In this document: in pieces, positions 16,376 to 25,353 of the stretch
How positions within the stretch are numbered: position 1 is the first letter of the stretch
How the letters are laid out: each line of letters begins with the position of its first letter
Source of the DNA: Lachnospiraceae bacterium
GTDB taxonomy: Bacteria; Bacillota; Clostridia; Lachnospirales; Lachnospiraceae
Length of the DNA stretch: 64,000 nt
Assembly: GCA_910575555.1 (NCBI GenBank)
Contig: CAJTFX010000005.1
Span: 124,001 to 188,000, forward strand
Reading direction: 5' to 3'
The notes under the pieces: model-generated
Told to the model about the DNA's origin: nothing
Databases searched by the model: none
The model's input: the letters and a program-made list of their open reading frames with translations, nothing else
Translations under genes and position numbers: made by a program

Positions 16376-18466
16376 ATGAACGTTTATACAACTGACAAGA
16401 TAAGAAACGTGGCACTTCTGGGACATGGCGGAAGCGGGAAAACAACTCTGGTGGAAGCGATGGCATATCTGTCCGGCATCACAAACCGCATGGGGAAAAT
16501 CAGTGATGGAAATACCTTAAGCGATTATGATAAAGAAGAAACCAAACGGCTCTTTTCTGTTAATACTTCCGTAGTTCCAATTATCTGGGAGGATACCAAG
16601 ATCAATATACTGGATACGCCCGGCTACTTTGGATTCGTCGGGGAAGTGGAAGAAGCGGTCAGTGTGGCGGATGCTGCAATTATCGTGGTGTCCGGCAAGA
16701 GCGGAATTGAAGTGGGAACCCAGAAGGCATGGGATATCTGTGAGAAATACAAGATTCCAAGAATGGTATTTGTAACAGAAATGGATGACGACAATGCAAG
16801 TTTCCGCCAGGTAGTGACAGATTTACAGGAGATGTACGGCAAGCGGATTGCGCCGTTCCATCTTCCCATCCGTGAAAATGAAAAGTTTGTGGGATATGTC
16901 AATGTTGTGGCCCAGACCGGAAACCGCTGGGATGACAAGGGCAAGGTGGTGGAAACGGAGATTCCCGAATATTCCAAAGCGAACCTGGAGCTGTGCCGGG
17001 AAGCGCTGATGGAAGCAGTGGCAGAGACCAGCGAGGAATTTATGGATCGCTATTTTGCCGGGGAAGAATTTTCTGAATTTGAGATTCGCTCCGCACTGCG
17101 CACCAATGTGGTGGACGGAAGCATTGTTCCGGTTTCCATGGGTTCCAGTACGCTGGTGCAGGGCGTGTATACCCTGTTGGATGATATTCTCAAATATCTG
17201 CCGAGTCCGGAGAAGCGTCCCTGCAAGGGCGTCAATATGAAGACCAACGAAGCCTTCGACGGAGATTACGATATCGCAAAACCAAAGAGCGCTTACATAT
17301 TTAAGACCATTGCCGATCCCTTTATCGGAAAATATTCACTGGTTAAGGTGAATTCCGGCGTTCTGAAAACCGATGATGTACTGTTCAATTCTGAGAAGAA
17401 CATGGATGATAAGATCGGCAAGATCTATGTGATGCGCGCCAATAAGCCCATTGAGGTGAAGGAGCTTCATGCGGGAGATATCGGAGCCCTGGCTAAGCTG
17501 ACCAAGGTTTCCACCGGAGATACCCTGTCCACTAAGGCTGCGCCTGTAATTTACGGAAAGACTCAGATTTCTGTTCCCTATACCTACATGCGCTATAAGG
17601 CAAAGAAGAAGGGAGACGAGGATAAGATTTCCCAGGCGTTGCAGAAATTGATGCAGGAGGATCTGACCCTGAAAACAGAAAATGACAGCGCCAACGGACA
17701 GACATTGATTTACGGCATCGGCGATCAGCATCTGGAAGTGGTGGTCAGCAAACTGGCGGAACGCTATAAAGTGGATATTGAACTGAGCAGGCCGAAAATT
17801 GCGTTCCGGGAGACGATCCGCAAGAAATCTGACGTTGAGTACAAATATAAAAAGCAGTCCGGCGGACACGGACAGTACGGACATGTAAAGATGACCTTTG
17901 AGCCAAGCGGGGATCTGGAGACAGCTTATACCTTTGAACAGCAGGTGGTAGGCGGCGCCGTACCCAAGAATTATTTCCCGGCCGTGGAGAAGGGCCTGCA
18001 GGAATCTGTATTGAAAGGGCCTATGGCGGCATATCCGGTGGTGGGCGTAAAAGCAGTTCTTTACGATGGATCGTACCATCCGGTGGATTCTTCCGAGATG
18101 GCCTTTAAGATGGCGACCATCCAGGCCTTTAAGAAGGGAATGATGGAGGCTTCTCCTGTATTGTTAGAGCCTATCGCAACCATGAAGGTGGTGGTTCCGG
18201 ATAAATATACCGGCGATGTAATGGGAGATTTGAACAAGCGCCGGGGCCGCGTACTGGGAATGAATCCGGCAGAAACCGGTAAGACAGAGATTGCGGCAGA
18301 CGTTCCGTACATGGAGATTTACGGATATATGACAGATCTGCGTTCCATGACAGGCGGAAGCGGACTGTTCTCCTATGAATTTGCCCGTTATGAACAGGCT
18401 CCTTCTGATATTCAGGAAAAAGAAATTGCAGCGAGAGCCAATAAGCTTGAGAACGGCGATGATTAA
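16376..18466 (+). CDS. Elongation factor G-like GTPase (EF-G2 type)
   Basis: 696 residues with all EF-G domains in order: G domain, domain II (about 290-375), then III, IV (H-G-Q-Y-G-H-V-K, about 500) and V. G1 reads G-H-G-G-S-G-K-T-T (about 17-25) and G3 is D-T-P-G. The G4 motif is T-E-M-D where EF-G normally has N-K-x-D, and the switch I R-G-I-T-I is replaced by an E-E-T-K-R-L-F-S stretch. It thus belongs to the divergent second EF-G group of Firmicutes and actinobacteria, whose role is not settled, rather than being the housekeeping translocase. It stands alone, away from rpsL-rpsG-tufA. GGAGGAATTCAT precedes ATG 16376. Confidence 0.93.
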   Translation: MNVYTTDKIRNVALLGHGGSGKTTLVEAMAYLSGITNRMGKISDGNTLSDYDKEETKRLFSVNTSVVPIIWEDTKINILDTPGYFGFVGEVEEAVSVADAAIIVVSGKSGIEVGTQKAWDICEKYKIPRMVFVTEMDDDNASFRQVVTDLQEMYGKRIAPFHLPIRENEKFVGYVNVVAQTGNRWDDKGKVVETEIPEYSKANLELCREALMEAVAETSEEFMDRYFAGEEFSEFEIRSALRTNVVDGSIVPVSMGSSTLVQGVYTLLDDILKYLPSPEKRPCKGVNMKTNEAFDGDYDIAKPKSAYIFKTIADPFIGKYSLVKVNSGVLKTDDVLFNSEKNMDDKIGKIYVMRANKPIEVKELHAGDIGALAKLTKVSTGDTLSTKAAPVIYGKTQISVPYTYMRYKAKKKGDEDKISQALQKLMQEDLTLKTENDSANGQTLIYGIGDQHLEVVVSKLAERYKVDIELSRPKIAFRETIRKKSDVEYKYKKQSGGHGQYGHVKMTFEPSGDLETAYTFEQQVVGGAVPKNYFPAVEKGLQESVLKGPMAAYPVVGVKAVLYDGSYHPVDSSEMAFKMATIQAFKKGMMEASPVLLEPIATMKVVVPDKYTGDVMGDLNKRRGRVLGMNPAETGKTEIAADVPYMEIYGYMTDLRSMTGGSGLFSYEFARYEQAPSDIQEKEIAARANKLENGDD

Positions 18467-18502
18467 GCAGACGGAAATTGAGATGAAAGAAGGGTGGACC
18501 GT

Positions 18503-20554
18503 ATGAAATCAAAAAAGAAAGAACATACGGCGAAGAGTAAAAAGATTATCAGTATACAGGAGGCAAAGCGTCTGTACCGTGAGACGATCCAGGGAAAGAT
18601 TACCATATCAGTACTGGCACTGATAATCCTGCCGTTGGCGCTTCTGGGAATTATTGCCAGCATACTGAATAATCACAGCACCAACTCCACACTGAGCCAT
18701 AATATGGCGGCTACCGCGAAAGTGGCTTCCGAGCGTGTGGAATGGGAAATGACCTCATACCGCAACCTTGCGGAAGATCTGGGAGTGACGGCGCGTATTG
18801 CCAGGGAGGATGTGACGCTGGAGGAAAAACAGCGGATTATCGATGAACGTGTGGAGGCGAATGACCTGATACGTGGGAATATCCTGGATAAAAACGGCAT
18901 CAGTATTTTCACAGGTGAGGATTACAGTGACAGGGAATATTTTAAAACCGCAATGGGAGGACAGTCCTGTGTCTCAGAACCGATTGTCAGCAAGACCACA
19001 GGGAGTATGACCACCATTATCGCAGCGCCCATATGGGAAGGCGGAATCTCGGGAACCCAGGTGATAGGCGTAGTGTATATGGTTCCAGAAGAGACATTTT
19101 TAAATGATATCATGAAGTCTACCAGTGTCAGCGAGCATGGCTATGCGTATATGATAGACAAAGAAGGCGCGGTGATTGCCCACGAAAATATGGAGCTGGT
19201 GGAGAAACGGGACAATTCCATCAAAGATGCTGAGAAGGATTCCGGGCTGAAGGCTCTGGCGAAGCTGGAGAAGAAGATGATTGCAGGGGGAATTGGCTTT
19301 GGCATGTACCGTTACGACGGCGTGAAAAAGATTATGGCCTATGCTCCTGTGGAAAACAGCGACGGCTGGAGCATTGCCATCACGGCTCCTCTTTCAGATT
19401 TTAACCGGGAGACAGTTTTTGGAATTATTCTGACGATTGCCATTGTGCTCGTTACCATTGTCATTGCATGGAGTATTGTCAGAAAACTGGCGGAAAGCAT
19501 CGGCGCGCCTATCCGGCTCTGCGCGGAGCGTCTGAAGGAACTGGCCAGAGGAGATTTGCATTCGGATATCCCGGCCATTACCTCTGAAGATGAAACTAAA
19601 GTTTTGGCAGAGGCAACCGGAGTGATTGTGGCAGAAGTTGGTAAGATGATTACAGACATCAAATATCTGCTGGGAGAGATGGCAGAGAATAATTTTGACG
19701 TCCATTCCAGGGCGACAGATTCCTATGTGGGAGATTTTGAGGAAATCCTTCTGGCAGTCCGCAGGATTAATCACTCCTTAAGCGGTACTCTGGGGCATAT
19801 TCGGGAATCTGCCGATCAGGTGGGACTTGGCTCTAACCAGATGGCGGAAAGCGGCCAGGCGCTGGCAGAGGGAGCTACGGATCAGGCGGCTTCCATTGAA
19901 GAACTTCTTGCCACAGTCAATAATCTGGCAGAGCAGGTGGAACAGAATACCAGAAATGCCGTTGCCACCAGCAGGAAAGCAGATGAAATTGGAAAACAGG
20001 CCAGAGAAGGCAATGAGCATATCATGGAGATGACTCGGGCAATGAGTAAAATCAATGCCGCTTCTCTGGAGATTGCCAATATAATACAGACCATTGAAGC
20101 CATTGCAGATCAGACCAGTCTCCTGTCTTTGAATGCTTCCATCGAAGCGGCCAGAGCCGGTGAAGCCGGCCGGGGCTTTGCTGTGGTGGCCGGGGAAATC
20201 GGGCATCTGGCAAGTCAGAGCTCAGAGGCAGTGGAAGATACCAGAAGATTGATAGAGACTGCAAGCAGCGAAGTGGAAAGCGGCAACAGAATCGCAGACG
20301 AAACAGCCCAGGCTTTGCAGGCAATCATCAATGGAATTTCAGAGATTGTGAAAGCCGTGGAAGAAGTGGCGGACAATTCCAGTCAGCAAAACGGCGCAAT
20401 GCAGCAAATCAATCAGGCAATAGAACAGATTTCAGAGGTGGTTCAGTCTAATTCTGCGGCAGCGGAACAGAGTTCTGCAACCAGTGAGGAATTATCGGCG
20501 CAGGCAATCGAATTAAACGACATGATAGAAATGTTTAAGCTGGCGCAGCTATAA
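18503..20554 (+). CDS. Methyl-accepting chemotaxis protein (dCache sensor)
   Basis: Transmembrane chemoreceptor of about 683 residues. A basic N terminus is followed by TM1 (about 31-55), a periplasmic/extracellular dCache-type sensor (about 60-300), TM2 (about 303-325), HAMP and a long signalling domain. The signalling tip carries [20 protein letters not shown], the CheA/CheW-binding hairpin. No CheR pentapeptide is present. ATG 18503 follows AAGGGTGG; a GTG at 18494 is possible. It sits 36 bp after the EF-G-like gene and may be read through from it. The ligand is unknown, but dCache domains often bind amino acids or small organic molecules. One of four receptors in this window. Confidence 0.93.
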   Translation: MKSKKKEHTAKSKKIISIQEAKRLYRETIQGKITISVLALIILPLALLGIIASILNNHSTNSTLSHNMAATAKVASERVEWEMTSYRNLAEDLGVTARIAREDVTLEEKQRIIDERVEANDLIRGNILDKNGISIFTGEDYSDREYFKTAMGGQSCVSEPIVSKTTGSMTTIIAAPIWEGGISGTQVIGVVYMVPEETFLNDIMKSTSVSEHGYAYMIDKEGAVIAHENMELVEKRDNSIKDAEKDSGLKALAKLEKKMIAGGIGFGMYRYDGVKKIMAYAPVENSDGWSIAITAPLSDFNRETVFGIILTIAIVLVTIVIAWSIVRKLAESIGAPIRLCAERLKELARGDLHSDIPAITSEDETKVLAEATGVIVAEVGKMITDIKYLLGEMAENNFDVHSRATDSYVGDFEEILLAVRRINHSLSGTLGHIRESADQVGLGSNQMAESGQALAEGATDQAASIEELLATVNNLAEQVEQNTRNAVATSRKADEIGKQAREGNEHIMEMTRAMSKINAASLEIANIIQTIEAIADQTSLLSLNASIEAARAGEAGRGFAVVAGEIGHLASQSSEAVEDTRRLIETASSEVESGNRIADETAQALQAIINGISEIVKAVEEVADNSSQQNGAMQQINQAIEQISEVVQSNSAAAEQSSATSEELSAQAIELNDMIEMFKLAQL

Positions 20555-20583
20555 GAATTGTCGATTGACCAATACAGAATATA

Positions 20584-20624
20584 CGGGTCTGCAGGAGCGG
20601 AAATTTCTCCTGCAGGCCCGTTTT
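20584..20624. terminator. Terminator between convergent genes
   Basis: CGGGTCTGCAGGAG (20584-20597) pairs with CTCCTGCAGGCCCG (20607-20620), followed by TTTT. It lies between the chemoreceptor and the SOD-like gene. Confidence 0.85.
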
Positions 20625-20630
20625 GGCAGA

Positions 20631-21164
20631 TCAGACTGCCTGTATGGTTCCGCAGGCTATCTTTGCGCCGGCATTTCCTGCAGGCTGACTGGAAAAATCA
20701 TCCACACCGCTGTGTATAATCACTGTTTTTCCGATAATTTCAGAAATGGAAAACCGATCGGTGGAATACATCATCCAGGCGGTGCCGTTATTGCCGAACA
20801 GAGGCGGCAAATCGCCCTCATGGGCCGGATGGGGACAGAGGGCCGGATTAAAATGAGAACCGGCATTGGCATAAGGGTCCTCTGCCGTTCCGCTGCAGGA
20901 ATGGCCCTCGTGAATGTGGAAACCGAAAATATCTGAGCTGCAGGGATTTGTGCCTGCAGGCAGGCCGTAAACTTCCGCATTTACCAAAACGCCGGCGCCG
21001 ACGGAATAAAAGCGGACCATACCGGTAATCTCTCCGGTTCCGGGATTTCCCGTAAGTTCTGCATAGGCGTCAGGCATCTGGGTCAGGGCGATTTCCATAA
21101 AAAATCTGCCTGGATTTTCATAAGAATCTTCTGTGAATACCGTATCTATTTCATAATTTGCCAT
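20631..21164 (-). CDS. Cu,Zn superoxide dismutase family protein
   Basis: 177 residues. Metal ligands are in place by pattern: Cu-binding H83 and H85 in F-G-F-H-I-H-E-G, bridging H104 in G-S-H-F-N-P, Zn-binding H112, H115 and D118 in P-H-P-A-H-E-G-D, and H151 in V-I-I-H-S-G-V-D-D-F. C90 and C171 could form the conserved disulfide. The usual catalytic Arg before the last Cys is Lys here (A-K-I-A-C-G). No signal peptide is seen, so the protein is predicted cytosolic, unlike most bacterial SodC. It may dismutate superoxide or act as a copper-binding relative. Monocistronic, divergent from leuS. Confidence 0.85.
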   Translation of the reverse strand: MANYEIDTVFTEDSYENPGRFFMEIALTQMPDAYAELTGNPGTGEITGMVRFYSVGAGVLVNAEVYGLPAGTNPCSSDIFGFHIHEGHSCSGTAEDPYANAGSHFNPALCPHPAHEGDLPPLFGNNGTAWMMYSTDRFSISEIIGKTVIIHSGVDDFSSQPAGNAGAKIACGTIQAV

Positions 21165-21290
21165 AATAATCTCCTGAATCTTTGCCCCTGTCTCTTAAAT
21201 AGAGCAGCTGGCAGGTTATTTTCCCGCCGGGCGGTGACAAGATGTTTCTATATATTATATGATGGGAAATCAAAAAGCGTGCAGGGATTC

Positions 21291-21318
21291 TTGACAAATA
21301 TCTTTGATGTGATAAAAT
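21291..21318 (+). promoter_or_regulatory. leuS promoter
   Basis: TTGACA (21291-21296), 16 bp, TAAAAT (21313-21318). No T-box is visible in the short leader. Confidence 0.7.
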
Positions 21319-21365
21319 TTTAGAAGAATTAGATTAGGATTGATTGAAATTTAGGAGGATATCAA

Positions 21366-23774
21366 ATGGCAGCACCGTACAATCACAGAGCTTTGGAAGA
21401 AAAGTGGCAGAAGATATGGGAGGAAGAAAAGGCTTTTGCCGCTGCGGAGGATTATTCCAAGCCGAAATACTATGCATTGGTAGAATTTCCCTACCCATCC
21501 GGACAGGGACTTCATGTGGGACATCCCCGCCCCTATACAGCCCTTGACATTGTGGCGAGAAAACGCAGAATGCAGGGCTACAACGTACTTTATCCCATGG
21601 GATGGGATGCATTCGGGCTTCCCACAGAGAATTACGCAATTAAGAATAAGATCCATCCGAAGGTTGTGACAGAGAACAACGTAGAGCGGTTTAAAGGCCA
21701 GCTTCGCGCCCTGGGCTATTCTTTTGACTGGGAGCGGGAAGTGAATACCACAGATCCGGAATATTACCATTGGACCCAGTGGATTTTCCTGAAATTATTC
21801 CAGGAAGGTCTGGCTTACAAGACCGAGATGCCCATTAACTGGTGCACCTCCTGCAAGGTGGGACTTGCCAATGAGGAAGTGGTGAACGGCGTCTGCGAAC
21901 GGTGCGGCGCGCCTGTGGTACGCAAGGTGAAGAGCCAGTGGATGCTGAAAATTACTGAATATGCGGAAAAGCTTCTGGAGGGCTTAAATGATGTGGACTA
22001 TATTGAACGGGTAAAGGTTTCCCAGAAGAACTGGATCGGCAAGAGCCAGGGAGCGGAAGTGGATTTTCGGATTGCAGGAAAAGAGGACAAACTCACCGTA
22101 TATACCACCAGGCCGGACACCCTGTTTGGAGCAACTTATATGGTAGTGTCCCCGGAGCATCCCATTTTAGAGAAATATAAAAGTGAAATTAAAAACTGGG
22201 ATGAGATTGCGGCTTATCAGGAACAGGCCGCCAGAAAATCTGACTTTGAGCGTTCGGAACTGGCAAAAGAGAAAACAGGCGTGGAGATAGACGGGCTGCG
22301 GGCCGTTGATCCGGTCAATGATGCGGAAATTCCAATCTGGGTGTCAGATTATGTATTAATGAGCTATGGAACGGGAGCGATTATGGCAGTTCCGGCCCAT
22401 GATACCCGTGACTGGGAATTTGCAGCCAAGTTCGGCCTTCCCATTATCGAAGTAGTGGCAGGCGGCGAGGACGTGCAGAAAGAAGCCTATACAGACGTTG
22501 CCACAGGCAAACTGGTAAATTCCGGATTTCTGGACGGCCTGGAAGTGGCAGAGGCCAAGAAGAAAATCATCGAATTTCTGGAAGAGAGGAAGATTGGAAA
22601 GGGCAAGACCAATTTCAAACTCCGCGACTGGGTATTTTCCCGTCAGCGTTACTGGGGCGAGCCCATTCCCATTGTAAACTGTGAGAAATGCGGCTATGTG
22701 GCATTGCCGGAAAGCGAGCTTCCCCTGCAGCTTCCCGAAGTGGACAGCTATATGCCTACGGATAACGGAGAATCGCCTCTGGCTGCTATTACAGACTGGG
22801 TGAATACCACATGTCCCTGCTGCGGCGGGCCGGCAAAACGGGAGACGGACACCATGCCCCAGTGGGCAGGCTCTTCCTGGTATTTCCTGCGTTATACCGA
22901 TCCCAAGAACAAAGAAGCCCTTGCAAGTGAAGAAGCGCTGAAATACTGGCTTCCGGTGGACTGGTACAACGGCGGGATGGAGCATACCACACTGCATCTT
23001 TTGTATTCCAGATTCTGGCATAAGTTCCTCTATGACAAGGGCATAGTACCCACACCCGAACCATATCAGAAGCGGACGTCCCACGGCATGATCCTTGGGG
23101 AAAACGGGGAAAAAATGTCTAAATCCCGCGGAAATGTGGTAAATCCTGACGATATCGTTATGGACTACGGCGCAGACACCCTTCGGACTTATGAGATGTT
23201 TATCGGCGCCTTTGATTTGAGCGCTTCCTGGTCGGAAAACGGCGTAAAGGGCTGCCGCAGATTCTTGGAGCGTGTGTGGAAGCTGCAGGATATTCTGGTG
23301 GACGGCGACGGATACCGGGCGGAATTTGAGACCAGAATGCATCAGTTAATCAAGAAGGTAAGCTCTGATTATGAGAACCTGAAATACAATACAGCCATTG
23401 CAGCCATGATGTCCATGCTGAACGATTTTTCCAAGGCAGGCAGTATCAGCCGGGGAGAATTCCGGACATTTCTGATTCTTTTAAATCCGGTGGCGCCGCA
23501 TATTACAGAGGAAATCTGGCAGACCTGCGGGTATGAGGGCAGGGTTTACCAGTGCGGCTGGCCGGAATATGAGGAAGCGAAAACGGTGGAAAACACCGTA
23601 GAGCTGGCAGTTCAGATCAACGGGAAAACCAGGGCAACTGTTACCCTTCCAGTGGATGTGGACAAGGATACGGCCATTGCAGCCGGAAAAGAAGCGCTGG
23701 GAGATAAATTGACCAAAACTGTGGTGAAGGAGATTTATGTTCCTGGACGGATTATTAATATTGTGATGAAATAA
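21366..23774 (+). CDS. leuS: Leucine--tRNA ligase
   Basis: Cytoplasmic class I synthetase, 802 residues, full length for the bacterial type. The HIGH-type motif is H-V-G-H (about 44-47), within [13 protein letters not shown]. Zinc-type cysteines occur at C-T-S-C and C-E-R-C. The editing (CP1) domain spans about 220-415, with T-T-R-P-D-T-L-F-G and D-T-R-D. K-M-S-K-S is at about 577 in [16 protein letters not shown] lies before ATG 21366. Transcribed alone from its own promoter. Confidence 0.98.
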   Translation: MAAPYNHRALEEKWQKIWEEEKAFAAAEDYSKPKYYALVEFPYPSGQGLHVGHPRPYTALDIVARKRRMQGYNVLYPMGWDAFGLPTENYAIKNKIHPKVVTENNVERFKGQLRALGYSFDWEREVNTTDPEYYHWTQWIFLKLFQEGLAYKTEMPINWCTSCKVGLANEEVVNGVCERCGAPVVRKVKSQWMLKITEYAEKLLEGLNDVDYIERVKVSQKNWIGKSQGAEVDFRIAGKEDKLTVYTTRPDTLFGATYMVVSPEHPILEKYKSEIKNWDEIAAYQEQAARKSDFERSELAKEKTGVEIDGLRAVDPVNDAEIPIWVSDYVLMSYGTGAIMAVPAHDTRDWEFAAKFGLPIIEVVAGGEDVQKEAYTDVATGKLVNSGFLDGLEVAEAKKKIIEFLEERKIGKGKTNFKLRDWVFSRQRYWGEPIPIVNCEKCGYVALPESELPLQLPEVDSYMPTDNGESPLAAITDWVNTTCPCCGGPAKRETDTMPQWAGSSWYFLRYTDPKNKEALASEEALKYWLPVDWYNGGMEHTTLHLLYSRFWHKFLYDKGIVPTPEPYQKRTSHGMILGENGEKMSKSRGNVVNPDDIVMDYGADTLRTYEMFIGAFDLSASWSENGVKGCRRFLERVWKLQDILVDGDGYRAEFETRMHQLIKKVSSDYENLKYNTAIAAMMSMLNDFSKAGSISRGEFRTFLILLNPVAPHITEEIWQTCGYEGRVYQCGWPEYEEAKTVENTVELAVQINGKTRATVTLPVDVDKDTAIAAGKEALGDKLTKTVVKEIYVPGRIINIVMK

Positions 23775-23804
23775 CAGAATAGATTTTCCAGACATAAAGG
23801 ACAG

Positions 23805-23902
23805 GGGGCTGCCGTATGAAAGGTCATAGACATAAGGCATAGATATACTGGGTTGCTGTATATTCTATATCTTATGTAGAATTTCTTACATACGACAGCC
23901 TC
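23805..23902. repeat. Long imperfect hairpin, GGGGCTGCC family
   Basis: The outer arms GGGGCTGCCGTATG and CATACGACAGCCTC pair with few mismatches. An inner stem ACATAAG...CTTATGT continues the fold. It lies just after leuS and before the convergent small genes, so it may act as a terminator. Its ends match the hairpins at 568 and 13372. Confidence 0.6.
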
Positions 23903-23949
23903 TTGTTTACAGTGATTTATGGAATAACAGCCCGCTGTCTGCAGCAGGG

Positions 23950-24237
23950 TCATTTCCGCATATTTTTCATCATCTGCATCAGCAGATTCACTTTCTGCTG
24001 TTCCTGGGGCGGCATGCCCTGCTTCAGCACCTCAATGATCATATCCCGCTCTGCGGAGGAGAAGTCCATGCCCTGGTTTTTTACGCTTTCCGAGGCGTTT
24101 TTCAAAGATTCCGCCATAGCCTGGGGAGAGGAGGTATTAGCAGAATTACTGGCGGCAAGCTCCATCAGCAGCTTAAGTTTATCGGGGGAAATATTTTTCT
24201 GAAGCTGCGGGTTGTTTAATATGTCCTGTGGGTTCAT
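23950..24237 (-). CDS. Small uncharacterised protein
   Basis: 95 residues, not recognised. It is soluble, helical and methionine-rich near the C terminus (V-L-K-Q-G-M-P-P-Q-E-Q-Q-K-V-N-L-L-M-Q-M-M-K-N). No signal peptide or membrane segment is present. AAAGGA precedes ATG 24237. It begins 23 bp after the stop of the 24261-24578 gene, so the two are a pair. Both are acidic-helical and may interact. That is only inferred from adjacency. Confidence 0.7.
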   Translation of the reverse strand: MNPQDILNNPQLQKNISPDKLKLLMELAASNSANTSSPQAMAESLKNASESVKNQGMDFSSAERDMIIEVLKQGMPPQEQQKVNLLMQMMKNMRK

Positions 24238-24260
24238 AATTTTCCTTTCTGTGGCTGCGT

Positions 24261-24578
24261 TTAAGTTGCGGTAAACAGAGTTTCATAGGTGGAAAACATC
24301 TGGGCAAAGCCGATGATGCTGTCTAGCATTTCTTTTTCCCTGTCTGTGCAGTATTCCCGTATGGCAGTCAGCATCTGCACCGGGTCTTTGCGTTCTTCCT
24401 CCGAACACATCTGCAAATCATTTCCGGAATTCTGAAACAGCGCCATGGTTCGCTGCAATTCCATAAATTTGACCAGCATTGCCATATTTCTCTGCCGGGA
24501 ATTATCTAAATAGGGAATGGCAGCTTTTATCATTTCAAGGTGCCTATCCTGAATCAGTGTATCAATCGCTTCCATTGC
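24261..24578 (-). CDS. Small uncharacterised protein, partner of the next gene
   Basis: 105 residues from ATG 24578, which has AGGTGA about six bases upstream; the ATG at 24584 sits directly on that site. Predicted all-helical and cytosolic, with Y-L-D-N-S-R-Q-R-N-M-A-M-L-V-K-F-M-E-L near the middle. No known domain was recognised. First of a two-gene minus-strand unit; a TTGTCA / TACATA pair (24628-24601 on the minus strand) could drive it. Confidence 0.7.
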   Translation of the reverse strand, partial: AMEAIDTLIQDRHLEMIKAAIPYLDNSRQRNMAMLVKFMELQRTMALFQNSGNDLQMCSEEERKDPVQMLTAIREYCTDREKEMLDSIIGFAQMFSTYETLFTAT

Positions 24579-24707
24579 ATTCACCTTTTTTATTTTAATC
24601 TATGTAAGAATGCCAGATGATATGACAAAAGGGGCGTTTCTCATCTTTTTGGCAGGAGATTCCCGCCGTCTCCATGATTTGCCCTCAGGTGATTTTCAGA
24701 AAATCAT

Positions 24708-24737
24708 TTGGCAAATAAGTGTGCATCTGAGTATAAT
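24708..24737 (+). promoter_or_regulatory. Promoter of a 58-residue gene
   Basis: TTGGCA (24708-24713), 18 bp, TATAAT (24732-24737). Confidence 0.65.
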
Positions 24738-24768
24738 AGTAGGGAGTACATTTCAGGAGATGAATTCC

Positions 24769-24945
24769 GTGGGAAGGTTAGTGATAGATGGAAACAGTGT
24801 TTATGAGATAGATGAAGAGTGCATCCGAAGAAAGGAGCATCCGGAAAGAAATCCTAAGAACCGGCAGGAGGGCCGGGAGCAGTATCCATACCGGCGGCCC
24901 GGGAGAACCGGCTGGGGCCGGGGAGCTGACGGAACCGTTCTGTAA
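24769..24945 (+). CDS. Small basic protein, 58 residues
   Basis: Not recognised. The GTG start at 24769 has CAGGAG nine bases upstream and a good promoter before it; the in-frame ATG at 24760 abuts the same ribosome site. The N-terminal half is ordered (V-G-R-L-V-I-D-G-N-S-V-Y-E-I-D-E-E-C). The C-terminal half is Arg/Gly/Pro-rich and probably unstructured. No signal peptide. Monocistronic, with the palindromic repeat 24953-25033 directly after the stop. It could be a small regulatory or nucleic-acid-binding protein, but nothing shows this. Confidence 0.55.
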   Translation: MGRLVIDGNSVYEIDEECIRRKEHPERNPKNRQEGREQYPYRRPGRTGWGRGADGTVL

Positions 24946-24952
24946 AAAATAG

Positions 24953-25033
24953 TATTACTCCGGCGGTTAAATATCACAGTGTCTTACTTTCCCCAACCTC
25001 CATCTGCTGCGATATTTAACCGCCGGAGTAATA
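24953..25033. repeat. Palindromic repeat (MITE-like), copy 2
   Basis: Arms 24954-24979 and 25007-25032 are identical to those of 4663-4741, including the same single A/C mismatch, while the 27-base loop is unrelated. TA flanks each end. It may act as a terminator for the 58-residue gene. Confidence 0.8.
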
Positions 25034-25042
25034 CACGGATTT

Positions 25043-25157
25043 TGTGCTACAGCCAACGTTTTATATTTGGACATGGCCAATCCGGCAGTTCCTGCGTATC
25101 GAAATATAGATTGTCCGCTGTAGTACCAAAGTATGTTCCAAAACGAGCATTTTATGC
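25043..25157. repeat. Second palindromic element, copy of the 59550 repeat
   Basis: The segment 25075-25157 is about 80% identical to the reverse complement of 59550-59620 (shared cores GTATCGAAATATAGAT and CGCTGTAGTA). Its left half (GCTACAGCCAACG...TATATTTGG) folds back on the right half. Non-coding; together with the neighbouring repeat it fills the gap before the chemoreceptor. Confidence 0.65.
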
Positions 25158-25229
25158 AAATTGTGCAAAAATAACATAATTTTGTACAAAAATATATCAA
25201 AAATTGGAAAAATTAAGCTATTTTAGGTA

Positions 25230-25257
25230 TTGTGACTTTTGATAAATGAGTTATAAT
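25230..25257 (+). promoter_or_regulatory. Promoter of the 25354 chemoreceptor
   Basis: TTGTGA (25230-25235), 16 bp, TATAAT (25252-25257). It leaves an untranslated leader of about 90 bases with a small GCCG...CGGC hairpin and no recognised riboswitch. Confidence 0.65.
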
Positions 25258-25353
25258 ATTATTTGATGGACTATCGCTGATGACAGGCAGCCCCAGTTAG
25301 CCGGATTGTCGGCGAAAGCATTTGAAGAGCAGGGAGAAAGGAAGGATTGAGGA

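Noticed and set aside
24610-24768. N-terminal extension of the 58-residue gene
   Set aside because: It would run through the promoter at 24708-24737 and has no ribosome site.
25258-25353. Possible cyclic-di-GMP riboswitch before the chemoreceptor
   Set aside because: The conserved bases of the known classes are not present; only a small hairpin is seen.
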